A stretch of 64,000 nt of DNA from an uncultured Oceanospirillaceae bacterium (GCA_937974825.1 CALJVD010000033.1:1-64000), one strand, 5' to 3'; positions 37,570 through 47,384 are shown, counted from the first letter of the stretch. The notes: generated from the letters alone by a model not told the origin. Numbers and translations: made by a program.

Positions 37570-38124
37570 TTACTGTAATTGTTTAGGTGCTGAGTGAGTG
37601 CTGGTATTCATTGAGTAAAACACAGTCAGCGCAGCAATGCGTGCGTGTTCTACTAACTCTGAATAGAGCGCTTCGTTTTCTGGATCGGTGTGATCGTCTA
37701 ACTCAGCTTGGGCGAACGCTGCTAGGTGTTCTAATACTTCTTGTACGTCTTCGGGTATGGTCTTTTGAACACGACCAGCGTAGCCAAAGCCGGTTAAAAA
37801 ACCTTCGCTCCATTGGGCAAGGCATTCAACTTGCTCGTCAACATCAGCGTCATCATCAGACGGTAGTAGCAAGGCGTACGACATATCTTGGCTGGTTAGG
37901 TCTTGTAATACCCATTCAAGCATTTCGATTAAGGCGTTGTGTAATTCAGGCTTGATATCGCCTTCTAGAGAAAGCAGTTCTTTTGCTTCGCTTAGCCAGT
38001 TAGCCGGTTGTAATCGTGCTCCTGCCGCTAAGTGGCCCGTTAGCCAACCATGCAGTGCAGAAGGAGTTTGATAGCATTCGGATTCTACCCATAAATCGGC
38101 TAGGTCGTTAAAGTCTAAGGACAT
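37570..38124 (-). CDS. ygfB: YgfB/UPF0149 family protein
   Basis: An acidic 184-residue helical protein with the YgfB signature ALHGWLTGHLAAGARL near 22-37 and CLAQWSEGFLTGFGYAG near 100-116. Function is not firmly known; in Pseudomonas it modulates AlpA-dependent lysis genes. I prefer ATG 38124 over a TTG four codons earlier. It heads the pepP-ubiH operon, as in E. coli. Confidence 0.88.
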   Translation of the reverse strand: MSLDFNDLADLWVESECYQTPSALHGWLTGHLAAGARLQPANWLSEAKELLSLEGDIKPELHNALIEMLEWVLQDLTSQDMSYALLLPSDDDADVDEQVECLAQWSEGFLTGFGYAGRVQKTIPEDVQEVLEHLAAFAQAELDDHTDPENEALYSELVEHARIAALTVFYSMNTSTHSAPKQLQ

Positions 38125-38262
38125 AAGGGATCTCAACTTATAAAATATAGGGCGATTTTAGCACTAAATGCACTAGATTGCTGTCTACCCTGCAATGATT
38201 CAATCAGAGCCATTGACCGCAATACAACTAGGCTCTTATAGTAAAGGAAGTTCAAAAATAAG

Positions 38263-38481
38263 ATGAAGCCAGAGATTATGGATATTCAAGGTTTGCTCCA
38301 AAAGTTAGAAAAAATGTTGACGATTCATAATGATCTTCGACGTCAGAATGATGCGCTTAAAAATGCCGAGGCTCAATGGCAGCTAGAGCGTGTTAAGCTC
38401 ATGCAACAAAATGAAATTGCTCGTCGTAAAGTGAATGAAATGATTGAGCGTCTACAAGTGTTGGAGCGTAACAGTGGCTAA
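38263..38481 (+). CDS. TIGR02449 family coiled-coil protein
   Basis: A 72-residue protein predicted to be one long coiled coil (heptads from about residue 8 to 68: LLQKLEKMLTIHNDLRRQN onward). TIGR02449 proteins sit directly before zapA in many gammaproteobacteria and resemble ZapB in build. A division role is plausible but unproven. AAAGGAAG lies upstream of ATG 38263, and the zapA start overlaps its stop. Confidence 0.82.
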   Translation: MKPEIMDIQGLLQKLEKMLTIHNDLRRQNDALKNAEAQWQLERVKLMQQNEIARRKVNEMIERLQVLERNSG

Positions 38482-38788
38482 TCCCTCAAAAACCATTTCT
38501 CTGTTAATTCTTGAACGAGAGTATCGCGTGAACTGCCCTGCTGGAGCAGAAGAAAAACTGCGTGCCGCAGCGCGTATGCTCGATGAAAAGATGACTGAAA
38601 TTAAGCAAGCGAGTTCCGCTAGTGGTACCTTGCCTGGGTTAGACCGCATTGCTGTTATTGCTGCGTTAAATATTGCTAACCAGCTACAAGAAGCAAAAAA
38701 CAGTGTGATTGAAGATGCGAAAGTCGTTGCTCATATGCACGAGCTTTTAGATGACGCAATTGAAGAGAATCAACAGTTAGAACTGTAA
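38474..38788 (+). CDS. zapA: Cell division protein ZapA
   Basis: Tetrameric activator that bundles FtsZ at the division ring. The 104-residue protein has the ZapA globular head SLLILEREYRVNCPAGAEEKLRAAARMLDEKM and a coiled-coil tail. The start is a GTG at 38474 overlapping the stop of the upstream coiled-coil gene; GGAG lies about 8 bases before it. 6S RNA follows, as in E. coli. Confidence 0.93.
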   Translation: MANPSKTISLLILEREYRVNCPAGAEEKLRAAARMLDEKMTEIKQASSASGTLPGLDRIAVIAALNIANQLQEAKNSVIEDAKVVAHMHELLDDAIEENQQLEL

Positions 38789-38846
38789 TTTAAAAGATAA
38801 AGATAGGGCGCGCTGCAAACTTGCTTTAATTTTGCTACAATTAAAT

Positions 38847-39026
38847 TGCTCCCTGGGGTGTTAGCCAGTGGTAAAGACCTGAGCCGATGCTATTATTTTT
38901 GGAAGGTTCATTTATTATTGTGTGCATGTCTGCTTCGGCGGAAAGCCTAATATAGTAATTGTCCTACCACCTTGGACCATAGGGTTCAAGGGCTTTACCA
39001 ACATCAGCGGCACAGCGGGGAGCCCC
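38847..39026 (+). ncRNA. ssrS: 6S RNA
   Basis: About 180 nt. The closing stem is GCTCCC (38848-38853) with GGGAGC (39018-39023). Hallmark segments GACCTGAGCCGAT on the 5' side and CTTGGACC-AT-AGGGTTCAAGGGC on the 3' side bracket an open central bubble that mimics promoter DNA for sigma-70 polymerase. A -10 box TACAAT at 38836-38841 fits a start near 38848. Its place between zapA and ygfA is the conserved one. End positions are estimates. Confidence 0.93.
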
Positions 39027-39039
39027 ACTTTAATCAGTC

Positions 39040-39621
39040 ATGAACAAAACTGACCTACGTAAAGAAGTCCGTCGTCGCAGACGTGCACTTACCCCAAGCC
39101 AACGCCAACAAGCGGCATTTAATCTCCTCAGAAATCTGCGTCATTTCCCGCACTTTCAAAGCAGTCAGCATATCGCTATTTACCTCACTAATGACGGTGA
39201 AATTGACACATCAGTATTGATAGCAGATCTGCAAAAACGAGGTAAAACATTGTACTTACCCGTGCTGCATCCATTTAAGAGTGGTCACCTAAGCTTTATT
39301 CGCTGGCATAGTGCTACACGCATGACAACCAACAAGTTTAATATTCCAGAGCCAAGCTTTAATTCAGACGAGATTATACCCACTGCGATGTTGCAATTGA
39401 TCTGTATGCCGCTGGTGGCCTTTGATGAGGAAGGGAATCGACTGGGCATGGGTGGAGGCTTTTATGATCGCAGCTTGGCTTTTATGCAGGGCCAAGGAAA
39501 TAAGCCAGCACTGTTAGGGTTGGCTTATGAGTTACAGAAAACCGCTAGTATTCCGGCGGAGCCGTGGGATATTCCACTAGACGCCATCGCCACTGACCGT
39601 AAGCTCTATTTGTTTAATTGA
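39040..39621 (+). CDS. ygfA: 5-formyltetrahydrofolate cyclo-ligase
   Basis: Returns 5-formyl-THF to 5,10-methenyl-THF using ATP. The 193-residue protein has the N-terminal basic helix LRKEVRRRRRALTPSQR and the nucleotide/folate motif VAFDEEGNRLGMGGGFYDRSL near 128-148. It follows 6S RNA by about 13 bp and is probably produced from the same longer transcript. Its 3' end overlaps the converging hydrolase gene by 8 bp. Confidence 0.93.
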   Translation: MNKTDLRKEVRRRRRALTPSQRQQAAFNLLRNLRHFPHFQSSQHIAIYLTNDGEIDTSVLIADLQKRGKTLYLPVLHPFKSGHLSFIRWHSATRMTTNKFNIPEPSFNSDEIIPTAMLQLICMPLVAFDEEGNRLGMGGGFYDRSLAFMQGQGNKPALLGLAYELQKTASIPAEPWDIPLDAIATDRKLYLFN

Positions 39622-40567
39622 TTTGCTGATCAAAGAAGTCCCACATAGGCTGCTGAAATTCTTCTGTTTCGTTCACCATGTGATGGCGCGCATTGGGAAT
39701 GATTTCAATGGCACCATTTGGAAATTTGCGCTTTAAAAAGCCCATGTTGTATTGCCAAATAACAGAGTAGTCTTCCGTTCCTTGAACAGTGTTGATGGCA
39801 ATATCAGACTCTTCTGTACGCTCAATAAATTTGTTCCATTGAATCACGGCATTAATCCAACTTACTGATAAGGCTTTTGTTTGTAAGGGATCGATGGTTT
39901 GTACGAACGTTAAAAAATCTAAGTCGTGTGAGTTAGTACTCACCGCTCGGGCGACCTCCTCTCTGCGTCTGCGCACAAAGGGCAGTAGAAGGTTCATCTT
40001 TCGCCAGCTCTTAGGACGAACCAGCGGAGATATTAAGTTAACCGACTTAAAAGGAGAGTTGTCTTGTTTAACTTCGTACTTTAGTAAGTAGTTGATAATG
40101 ATGGCGCCACCCGTGCTCTGACCAAAGACATGAATGGGTTCAGAAAAGTGCAGACAGATATTGGTCAGCATCTTAGTAAAGACCTGATCGTACTGTTGGA
40201 AACTGTTGATAGCAGCGCGTTTACCCGATGACAACCCATGACCGGGCAAGTCGAAAGCAATAACACGCCAACCCTTGCTTAGGCAGTATTTGATTAAATG
40301 ACGGTAGAGGCCAACGTGGTCATACAGGCCGTGGACAAGAAAAGCATTGCCCTTTACCTGTTTGGGCTCCCACACTTGAGCAACAATACTGAAGCCGGCA
40401 ATTTGCAGTAAACCAGCGTGATGGGTTTGAGCGTTGTTATCGTTGAGTGGCAGCTGATAATAATCACAATAGTTTTGCCATTCTCGATTATCTAAAGGGT
40501 CGTTTAAAGACCAGTCCATAAGAGAAAGAGAATGTAATAAGCCAGCAGCTGTCCAGGTTTTACTCAC
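39614..40567 (-). CDS. Alpha/beta hydrolase, lysophospholipase-like
   Basis: A 317-residue hydrolase_4-type protein. The oxyanion region LVHGLYDHVGLYRHLIKYC, the strand FDLPGHGLSSG and the nucleophile elbow GQSTGG (Ser near 168) are present. Asp in NTVQGTEDYSVIW and His in NARHHMVNE complete a triad. It resembles PldB/monoglyceride lipase relatives. No signal peptide is evident, so it acts in the cytosol or at the inner face of the membrane; the substrate is unknown. Confidence 0.85.
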   Translation of the reverse strand: MSKTWTAAGLLHSLSLMDWSLNDPLDNREWQNYCDYYQLPLNDNNAQTHHAGLLQIAGFSIVAQVWEPKQVKGNAFLVHGLYDHVGLYRHLIKYCLSKGWRVIAFDLPGHGLSSGKRAAINSFQQYDQVFTKMLTNICLHFSEPIHVFGQSTGGAIIINYLLKYEVKQDNSPFKSVNLISPLVRPKSWRKMNLLLPFVRRRREEVARAVSTNSHDLDFLTFVQTIDPLQTKALSVSWINAVIQWNKFIERTEESDIAINTVQGTEDYSVIWQYNMGFLKRKFPNGAIEIIPNARHHMVNETEEFQQPMWDFFDQQIN

Positions 40568-40777
40568 AAATATGCCCTCAACGAAATAATGCCCATAGTG
40601 TAGTCAGTCTTGCTATCACTGCATAGCTCTCTAACATTTTTGAAGATAATCTAGATCATTGTTCGCTAATCAAATTAATACAGATAAGCTTGCCTAGGTT
40701 ACAATCGTGGGACAACCTTTGTCAGCGCACAAGCCTTGCTGCTAAAGTGTGCGCGCTTATTAACATTGAGAATTACT

Positions 40778-41482
40778 ATGCGCCAAGAGCAAATATCGGC
40801 GAGAGAAGTCGTTTGGTATAACCCTAAGCTGATTACTGAGCCATTGGAAAGGTTGTTTGATCCTGAATATTGGCAGGCTGAAGAACGTGTGCTCGGTAGC
40901 GCATTAGGGCGAGGGGTTACTTGGTTTGTGCAAACGCAACAATTACCGGCAGCGTTACGACATTATCGCCGTGGTGGCTTATTTGGAAAAATAGTAAGTG
41001 ATAACTATTTGTTTACCGGCTGGAAGAACACCCGCAGTTATGCCGAATTTCAATTGTTAGAACACTTAGCTCAAAAAGGGGTGAATGTGCCACGCCCTCT
41101 AGCTGCACGGGTGATTAAGTGTGGTTTGTTGTATCAAGCCGATTTGTTAAGTGAGCTAATTCCCAATGCTCAAGATTTAATTAGTATTTTAAAAGAGCGA
41201 CCATTGAGCGCTAACTTATATCAAAAGATCGGCCAAGAAATTAGAAAAATGCACGGTGTGCAGGTTAATCATACCGACCTAAATATTCATAATATATTGA
41301 TCGATCATGATGAAAAGGTATGGATAATAGACTTTGATAAATGCGCTGTTCATGCTGGCGATAAGTGGAAAGAAGCGAATATTCAGCGATTATTGCGATC
41401 GTTTAAAAAAGAACAAGGAAAGGCGAATATTCATTGGCAAGAGTCAGAGTTCGATCACTTATTAGCCGGTTATCGTGCTTAA
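40778..41482 (+). CDS. kdkA: 3-deoxy-D-manno-octulosonic acid kinase
   Basis: Phosphorylates the Kdo residue of lipid A-Kdo at the inner membrane. The 234-residue protein has kinase-like features: RRGGLFGKIVSDNYLF near the N-terminus, catalytic HTDLNIHNILID near 168-179 and the metal-binding VWIIDFDKC near 185-193. I start at ATG 40778 by family alignment. A 7-bp hairpin (GCGCACA with TGTGCGC, 40725-40754) lies just upstream. It converges with hemW, with only a single base between the two genes. Confidence 0.88.
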   Translation: MRQEQISAREVVWYNPKLITEPLERLFDPEYWQAEERVLGSALGRGVTWFVQTQQLPAALRHYRRGGLFGKIVSDNYLFTGWKNTRSYAEFQLLEHLAQKGVNVPRPLAARVIKCGLLYQADLLSELIPNAQDLISILKERPLSANLYQKIGQEIRKMHGVQVNHTDLNIHNILIDHDEKVWIIDFDKCAVHAGDKWKEANIQRLLRSFKKEQGKANIHWQESEFDHLLAGYRA

Positions 41483-41483
41483 A

Positions 41484-42632
41484 CTATTCTGTTAAAAATA
41501 GGCTGAGCAGCTCGTTTAAATATTGCTGGCCATGGTCGGTTGCTTGCAGTTGTTCAGAAACCTCTAATAGGCCAAGTTGCACCGCTCTATCAACAGGCTT
41601 TTGCACGTCTTTCAGAGTTAACCCTGTACGTTGCTCAAAGTCTTTTACGCTTATGCCTTGGTGTAAACGTAAGGCGTTCATTAAGCATTCTAAGCCGCGA
41701 TCTTCTTTTTCAATCAGTGCATGACGGCGCTTAGCGAGCTTGTTCTTGTTTAGGTAGTCACTCGGCATACGCGTTTTTTGGCTGCGTATAATGTCACCGC
41801 TGTCTGGAAAAGTGATTTTTCCATGCGCACCCGCACCTATGCCAAGATAGTCTCCAAATTGCCAGTAATTAATATTGTGTCTAGCTTCATGGCCAGCCTT
41901 GGCGTGCGCTGATATTTCGTAGTGTTGATACCCTTCTTGAGACAGTAGCGCTAGACCGGCTTCTTGGATATCCCACAATGCATCTTCTACGGGTAGTAGA
42001 GGAGGGCGTTTATAAAATTCGGTATTAGGTTCAATGGTGAGCTGATACCAAGAAATATGCGGGGGTTCAAAGCGAATAGCATGACGCAGATCTGATAGCG
42101 CATCCTCAATGCTTTGACCCGGTAAGCCATACATAAGGTCTAAATTAAAGTTAGTAAAACCGGCATCTTTAGCAATTTGTACGGCGTTCAGTGCTTGTTG
42201 ACCGTCATGCACACGTCCGAGCTTTTGCAAAAACTCGCCATTAAAACTTTGAATACCAATGGATAATCGGTTGATGCCCAGTGCAAAGTAGCCAGCGAAC
42301 TTTTCTGCCTCAAAAGTGCCTGGGTTTGCTTCTAGAGTGATTTCTATATCGGGCGCAAACTCTAGGCTGTTTTTCAATCCAGCAAACAGTTTTTTATAAG
42401 CACCCACAGACAATAAGCTAGGTGTTCCGCCACCAATAAAAATACTTTGAATTGGGCGTTGTTGCACCCACTCTAAATCTTGCTCTAAATCCGCTAGTAG
42501 TGCGTCTATGTATTCGTCTTCTGGTAGCTCAGTGGGGGCAGCGTGTGAGTTGAAATCACAATAAGGGCATTTTCGAATACACCAAGGCACATGGATGTAT
42601 AGGCTTAACGGCGGAAGAGACAGAGTGGCCAT
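41484..42632 (-). CDS. hemW: Radical SAM protein HemW (heme chaperone)
   Basis: A 382-residue radical SAM protein related to HemN, thought to insert heme into proteins. The cluster motif CIRKCPYCDF (CxxxCxxC, about 17-26) lies after LSLYIHVPW. The HemN-like GGGTPSLL and SIGIQSF follow. It lacks the extra N-terminal part of true coproporphyrinogen dehydrogenase. It is 8 bp after rdgB in the metX-metW-rdgB-hemW cluster. Confidence 0.92.
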   Translation of the reverse strand: MATLSLPPLSLYIHVPWCIRKCPYCDFNSHAAPTELPEDEYIDALLADLEQDLEWVQQRPIQSIFIGGGTPSLLSVGAYKKLFAGLKNSLEFAPDIEITLEANPGTFEAEKFAGYFALGINRLSIGIQSFNGEFLQKLGRVHDGQQALNAVQIAKDAGFTNFNLDLMYGLPGQSIEDALSDLRHAIRFEPPHISWYQLTIEPNTEFYKRPPLLPVEDALWDIQEAGLALLSQEGYQHYEISAHAKAGHEARHNINYWQFGDYLGIGAGAHGKITFPDSGDIIRSQKTRMPSDYLNKNKLAKRRHALIEKEDRGLECLMNALRLHQGISVKDFEQRTGLTLKDVQKPVDRAVQLGLLEVSEQLQATDHGQQYLNELLSLFLTE

Positions 42633-42640
42633 AGTGTACT

Positions 42641-43255
42641 TTAAGGGCGCCAGTGTTTGATCAGTTGTTGAATCGCCTGACCACGATGAGACAGTTCGTT
42701 TTTACGTTCTTTACTTAAGCTGGCCGAGCTACAGCCTTCGCTTGGCACATAAAAAAGAGGGTCGTAGCCAAAGCCTTCACTGCCCTCTGCTGAGGTAGCA
42801 ATGACTCCTTCCCAACTGCCTTGGAATACTTGTGGGGTTGGGTCTTGGGCGTGGCGCATATACACCAGTACACACTGGAAACGGGCACTGCGTTGCTCGC
42901 TAGGTACATCTTCTAGTGCCGCTAGTAGTTTATCGTTATTAGCACTATCGCCCGTGCCAAAACCGTCTTCTGCTTGGGCGTAACGAGCGCTATATATGCC
43001 CGGAGCCCCCTTGAGTGCATCGACTTCTAAGCCTGAATCATCGGCGAGTGATGGTAAGCCGGTTTGCTGACAAGCGTTGCGTGCTTTTAAAATGGCATTT
43101 TCAACAAAGCTTAAGCCGGTTTCTTCGGCCTCGGTAACCTCTAGCTCTGTTTGTGGAATTAACTCGATATTTTGCTCAGCAAAGTGTGTCGCAAAAAGTT
43201 GGCTGAACTCTCTTAACTTGCCAGCGTTACCACTGGCTAAAACGATTTTAGACAT
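42641..43255 (-). CDS. rdgB: XTP/dITP diphosphatase RdgB
   Basis: House-cleaning pyrophosphatase that removes non-canonical purine triphosphates. The 204-residue protein shows LASGNAGKLREFSQLF, the catalytic ADDSGLEVDALKGAPGIYSARYA near 68-90 and the C-terminal FGYDPLFYVPSEG near 161-173. The conserved late SHRGQA element is also seen. It lies between the DUF4426 gene and hemW, as in Pseudomonas. Confidence 0.94.
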   Translation of the reverse strand: MSKIVLASGNAGKLREFSQLFATHFAEQNIELIPQTELEVTEAEETGLSFVENAILKARNACQQTGLPSLADDSGLEVDALKGAPGIYSARYAQAEDGFGTGDSANNDKLLAALEDVPSEQRSARFQCVLVYMRHAQDPTPQVFQGSWEGVIATSAEGSEGFGYDPLFYVPSEGCSSASLSKERKNELSHRGQAIQQLIKHWRP

Positions 43256-43272
43256 AATGTAAGGTTGATCGG

Positions 43273-43746
43273 CTAGTCTTCAAAATAGAATTGTTGGCTA
43301 AATTTCACATCAAAGGTGCGCTTTTGACCAGATGGTGTCACTTTAATATCAAGGTTGTAGCGGTCTTCGTCATCAAAACGGAAGGTGCTGACATAGTACA
43401 CAGCATCCGTTTCTTTAATCTCTTTAAACTCTAAAACGCGTGACTGACCAATAAGGTTTTTAATAGTGCCTTCAACCTTTGCGGTGATGGGCGTGCCAAC
43501 GTCTTTGTTGTCTTTAGTATCTAAGACTGAAATGCTTATAAAGCCCATGGTACGAGAACGTTCAATACCATAAGCAACGGCAGTTTCTGGGCTTAAGAAA
43601 TTAGAGGTTAAACCAATATAATGTACCTCGTACTGGCCAAATACTTGCTTTTGACCACCACGGCTGCTGTTAGCCATAGAAACACTGGATACCACTAAAA
43701 GAAAAGCAGCAAATAACACAGTAAACAGTTTGGATATGCGTAACAT
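43273..43746 (-). CDS. DUF4426 family secreted protein
   Basis: A 157-residue protein with signal peptide MLRISKLFTVLFAAFLLVV...SMA and a mature beta-rich domain (FGQYEVHYIGLTSNFL onward). This matches the DUF4426 protein found between metW and rdgB in Pseudomonas and relatives; function is unknown. I start at ATG 43746 because GGAA precedes it and the 13 codons upstream lie inside metW. It lies 1 bp downstream of the metW stop. Confidence 0.82.
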   Translation of the reverse strand: MLRISKLFTVLFAAFLLVVSSVSMANSSRGGQKQVFGQYEVHYIGLTSNFLSPETAVAYGIERSRTMGFISISVLDTKDNKDVGTPITAKVEGTIKNLIGQSRVLEFKEIKETDAVYYVSTFRFDDEDRYNLDIKVTPSGQKRTFDVKFSQQFYFED

Positions 43747-43747
43747 T

Positions 43748-44350
43748 TTATTTCCTTTTAATGTGATAAATGGCCGTTTCGCCAAGCATGGATGGCCAGA
43801 GGTTAATGCTTAGGTGTTCTTTGTACTCGTCATCGACCACGGTTCTGTTCAAAATGCGAATGCCTTTTTCATGACATAGCACTTCAAAGTCGCGAAAGGT
43901 ACAAAGGTGAATATTTGGTGTGTCGTACCAGTTGTAAGGCAGCGTTTTAGACATTGGCATACGGCCCTTCAGCATTAAGTAAAAGCGAGTACGCCAATAG
44001 CCAAAGTTAGGGAAGGTAATAATAGCTTCATTACCAATACGTAGCATTTCGTCTAGCAGTAAGTCAGGACGCTGAACAGACTGTAGTGCATGGGTCATCA
44101 CAACAGTGTCGCGGCTGTTATCTTGGAAGTTTGCTAAGCCTTTGTCTAAGTCTTGCTCAATAACATTAACGCCCTTTTGGATACAAGCTGTAATTTTTTC
44201 AGGGCTGATTTCTAGGCCGTAGCCGTGCACGTTTTTATGTTCTTTTAAGTATTTTAATAAAACACCGGCACCACAGCCTAAGTCTAATACTTTACTATTA
44301 GGCTTAATCCATTGCTGAATAATGTTTAAATCTTCACGTAAGGGGTTCAT
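43748..44350 (-). CDS. metW: Methionine biosynthesis protein MetW
   Basis: A 200-residue protein with a class I methyltransferase-like fold (SKVLDLGCGAGVLLKYL near 19-35). It works with MetX in homoserine acylation; its own catalytic activity is uncertain. The ATG overlaps the metX stop by one base, so the two are coupled. The FPNFGYWRTRFYLMLKGRMP block is characteristic of MetW. Confidence 0.92.
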   Translation of the reverse strand: MNPLREDLNIIQQWIKPNSKVLDLGCGAGVLLKYLKEHKNVHGYGLEISPEKITACIQKGVNVIEQDLDKGLANFQDNSRDTVVMTHALQSVQRPDLLLDEMLRIGNEAIITFPNFGYWRTRFYLMLKGRMPMSKTLPYNWYDTPNIHLCTFRDFEVLCHEKGIRILNRTVVDDEYKEHLSINLWPSMLGETAIYHIKRK

Positions 44351-45501
44351 TAGTTTGTCTCCCCTGTTATCTCAATACCGTCCATATAAGCCTTAAACAC
44401 CTCTAAATATCGTGGAATCGGTAACAAGAACGCATCGTGCCCATGGTCTGATTCAATACAGGCATAGCTAACGTCTTTATTGGCTTCGATAAGCGCGTTC
44501 ACTATTTCTTCTGAGCGAGAAGGGTCAAAACGCCAGTCGGTAGTAAAGGAGACAACTAAGAACTTACACTGCGACTGGGCTAAACAGGCGACTAAATCAC
44601 CGTCACAGTCGGACGCTGGATCAAAGTAATCTAATGCGCGCGTCATTAACATATAGGTGTTGGCATCAAAGCTATTGCTGAACTTTTCACCCTGATAGTG
44701 TAAGTAGCTTTCGACTTCAAACTCAGGAGCAAAACTGTAGTTGTACTTACCGTACTTTAAATCACGACCAAACTTATTCCCCATGGATGCCGCTGATAAA
44801 TAGGTAATATGGCCAAGCATACGCGCTTGCATTAAGCCGGTTTTAGGAATGGTGTTGTGTTCGTGGTAATAACCGTTATGGAAATCAGGGTCTTTACTGA
44901 TGGCCTGACGAGCCACTTCGTTAAAGGCAATGTTTTGTGCTGATAATTTAGGCGCAGAGGCGATGATTAGCGCGTGATCTAAACGTTCTGGGTATTGAAT
45001 AGACCAGCGTAAAACTTGCATGCCACCTAAAGAGCCACCGACCACCGCTGCCCATTTTTTAATGCCTAAATGGTCGGCAAGACGTGCTTGGCTAGTTACC
45101 CAGTCACGCACGGCTAGCATAGGAAACTCAGGGCCGTAGATCTTGCCTGTTTCTGGATTGATGCTGGTGGGGCCCGTAGAACCAGAGCAGCCGCCTAAGT
45201 TGTTAAGACCGACCACAAAGTATTTATTCGTATCAATGGCTTTGCCAGGACCAATAGCACTGTCCCACCACCCTGGCTTTTTATCTTCCATGCTGTGATA
45301 ACCAGCAACATGATGGTCGCCACTCAGCGCATGACAAATAAGAACAGCGTTACTTTTGTCTGCATTAAGAGTGCCGTAGGTTTCTACCATTAGATCGTAG
45401 CTAGGCAGTACTTTGCCACTACGCAGTGTTAATGGTTCAGAAAAATGAATAAGTTGTGGTGTGACTAGACCGACAGAATCTTCGGCAATTACTTCTGGCA
45501 T
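44350..45501 (-). CDS. metX: Homoserine O-acyltransferase MetX
   Basis: Activates homoserine for methionine synthesis. The alpha/beta-hydrolase fold has the nucleophile elbow [14 protein letters not shown] (Ser near 156) and the final His in [10 protein letters not shown]. In gammaproteobacteria with a metXW pair the acyl donor is often succinyl-CoA; the donor cannot be read with certainty here. It heads the leftward metX-metW-DUF4426-rdgB-hemW cluster. The 214-bp gap upstream shows no riboswitch I recognise. Confidence 0.93.
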   Translation of the reverse strand: MPEVIAEDSVGLVTPQLIHFSEPLTLRSGKVLPSYDLMVETYGTLNADKSNAVLICHALSGDHHVAGYHSMEDKKPGWWDSAIGPGKAIDTNKYFVVGLNNLGGCSGSTGPTSINPETGKIYGPEFPMLAVRDWVTSQARLADHLGIKKWAAVVGGSLGGMQVLRWSIQYPERLDHALIIASAPKLSAQNIAFNEVARQAISKDPDFHNGYYHEHNTIPKTGLMQARMLGHITYLSAASMGNKFGRDLKYGKYNYSFAPEFEVESYLHYQGEKFSNSFDANTYMLMTRALDYFDPASDCDGDLVACLAQSQCKFLVVSFTTDWRFDPSRSEEIVNALIEANKDVSYACIESDHGHDAFLLPIPRYLEVFKAYMDGIEITGETN

Positions 45502-45715
45502 AATAGATGGTGTTCCCAGTAGTTCTGACGCTGATAAGCTAAAAAGATCAGTTTATCAGGCTTCAGTGGTAATCGCAGCTCTTACCGCGTTCAGTTTAAG
45601 GATGCGCAATAGTAAAAGTTTACTAGACTTAGACCTAAGTCGAGTTCACAGAGTCGTGATACTTACTTCTAATGAGCTTAATAAAAAAAACAATCATGTT
45701 GGAGCAAATGGGAAT

Positions 45716-47341
45716 ATGAAAAATACTATTTATAGTGCAGGGTTAGAAGCAAATAATGCAAACACTGCAGCACTGTCTCCTCTGAGTTATTTACAACGTA
45801 CCGCTCAAGTGTACCCGCATAAAGTGGCACAAATTCATCAGGAAACAAAATACACTTGGGCAGAAACCTACGAACGTTGTTCGCGTTTAGCCTCTGGTTT
45901 AAAAGACATGGGGATTGAAAAAGGCGATACCGTTTCGTTTTTATGCCCCAATACACCTCCTTTATTTGAAGCGCACTTTGGTGTCCCTATGACGGGGGCA
46001 GTATTAAATGCCATCAACACGCGCTTAGACGCAGAAGCTATTGCCTTTATTTTAAAACACGCCGAAAGCAAAATTTTATTTGTTGATCGTGAGTTCGGAG
46101 AACTAGCAGAACAAGCACTGGCATTATTAACAGACAAGCCAGAGATTGTGGCTATTGATGATCAGTATTATCGCGAAGGAAAGCTGATCTCTGAGCAAAC
46201 CTACGAGGCGCTGTTAGAGCGTTCAAACCCTGAATTCCCAATCACGCTACCAGACGATGAGTTTAATGCTATTACGTTAAACTATACTTCGGGCACTACT
46301 GGTAACCCGAAAGGGGTGGTTTACCATCATCGTGGTGCATACTTGAATGCAGCGAACAATATTATTTCTTGGGATATGGGTAAGCATCCTGTGTATTTAT
46401 GGATTCTTCCTATGTTCCATTGTAATGGTTGGTGTTTTCCGTGGACCATCGCAGCCTCTGGTGGTACCAGTGTCGCCTTACGTCACGTACGTGCTGAACC
46501 TATATATGACGCCATTAAAAATGACAAAGTGACGCATTTCTGTGGTGCCCCTATTGTTCTTAATATGATGAACAATGCGCCTGACGAAATGAAAGCCGGC
46601 ATTGAACACTCTGTGAACGTGATGGTGGCTGGCGCAGCGCCACCCGCATCCGTTATCGAAAACATGGAGTCTATGGGCTTTAATTTAACGCATGTGTACG
46701 GGTTAACTGAAACCTATGGGCCTTGTGTGCTATGTGAATGGGACAGCGACTGGAACAGTAAGTCACCCTCGGAACGCGCTGCCTTAAAGGCTCGTCAAGG
46801 CGTTAAGTCAGTGATGCAAGAAGACTTAATGGTGGCCGACCCTATTACCATGCAGCCTGTAGAGAAAGACGGTAACACCATCGGTGAGATCTTCATTCGC
46901 GGTAACATTGTTATGAAGGGATACCTGAAAAACTACAATGCCACGAAAGAAGCCTTTGAAGGTGGCTGGTTCCATACCGGTGACTTAGCCGCTTGGCATC
47001 CTGACGGTTACATTGAAATTAAAGACCGCTCGAAAGATATTATTATTTCTGGTGGTGAAAATATTTCTTCTATCGAAATTGAAGACGTATTGTACCGTCA
47101 CCCTGATGTAGAAGAAGCTGCTGTGGTAGCACGCCCTGATGAAAAATGGGGTGAAACGCCTTGTGCTTTCGTTAAGCTTAAGCCGAACTCTAATGCAACG
47201 GTCGACGATGTTATTGAGTTCTGTCGTGCCAATATGGCGAGCTTTAAGGTGCCCAAGCATATTATTTTTGGAGAGTTACCTAAAACATCGACGGGTAAAA
47301 TTCAAAAATTTGTTTTGAGAACCCAAGCAAAAGAAGTCTAA
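45716..47341 (+). CDS. Acyl-CoA synthetase, AMP-forming
   Basis: A 541-residue ligase that activates a carboxylic acid to its CoA thioester through an acyl-adenylate. All motifs are present: TSGTTGNPKGV (P-loop), YGLTETYGPC, HTGDLAAWHPDGYIEIKDRSKDII and the C-terminal catalytic lysine in KTSTGKIQK. The sequence belongs to the AlkK/DmdB-like medium-chain or methylthiopropionate ligase group; the substrate is open. I start at ATG 45716 with GGAG upstream; 85 further in-frame codons leftward overlap metX and are not conserved-looking. Confidence 0.88.
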   Translation: MKNTIYSAGLEANNANTAALSPLSYLQRTAQVYPHKVAQIHQETKYTWAETYERCSRLASGLKDMGIEKGDTVSFLCPNTPPLFEAHFGVPMTGAVLNAINTRLDAEAIAFILKHAESKILFVDREFGELAEQALALLTDKPEIVAIDDQYYREGKLISEQTYEALLERSNPEFPITLPDDEFNAITLNYTSGTTGNPKGVVYHHRGAYLNAANNIISWDMGKHPVYLWILPMFHCNGWCFPWTIAASGGTSVALRHVRAEPIYDAIKNDKVTHFCGAPIVLNMMNNAPDEMKAGIEHSVNVMVAGAAPPASVIENMESMGFNLTHVYGLTETYGPCVLCEWDSDWNSKSPSERAALKARQGVKSVMQEDLMVADPITMQPVEKDGNTIGEIFIRGNIVMKGYLKNYNATKEAFEGGWFHTGDLAAWHPDGYIEIKDRSKDIIISGGENISSIEIEDVLYRHPDVEEAAVVARPDEKWGETPCAFVKLKPNSNATVDDVIEFCRANMASFKVPKHIIFGELPKTSTGKIQKFVLRTQAKEV

Positions 47342-47351
47342 ATCAAAGACA

Positions 47352-47384
47352 AAGGCCCTTTAATCATAAAGGGCCTTTTTTTTG
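47352..47384 (+). terminator. Terminator of the acyl-CoA synthetase gene
   Basis: AAGGCCCTTTA pairs with TAAAGGGCCTT, followed by T6 or more. Confidence 0.9.

Noticed and set aside
44770..44790. Second copy of the ATGGAT hairpin motif
   Set aside because: CCATGGATG occurs here inside the metX coding sequence without flanking stem arms.
45461..45715. 85-codon N-terminal extension of the acyl-CoA synthetase
   Set aside because: It overlaps the metX start, looks unlike any ligase N-terminus, and ATG 45716 has a GGAG ribosome site.
45502..45715. Riboswitch before metX
   Set aside because: No SAM-type aptamer pattern or terminator/antiterminator pair could be recognised.
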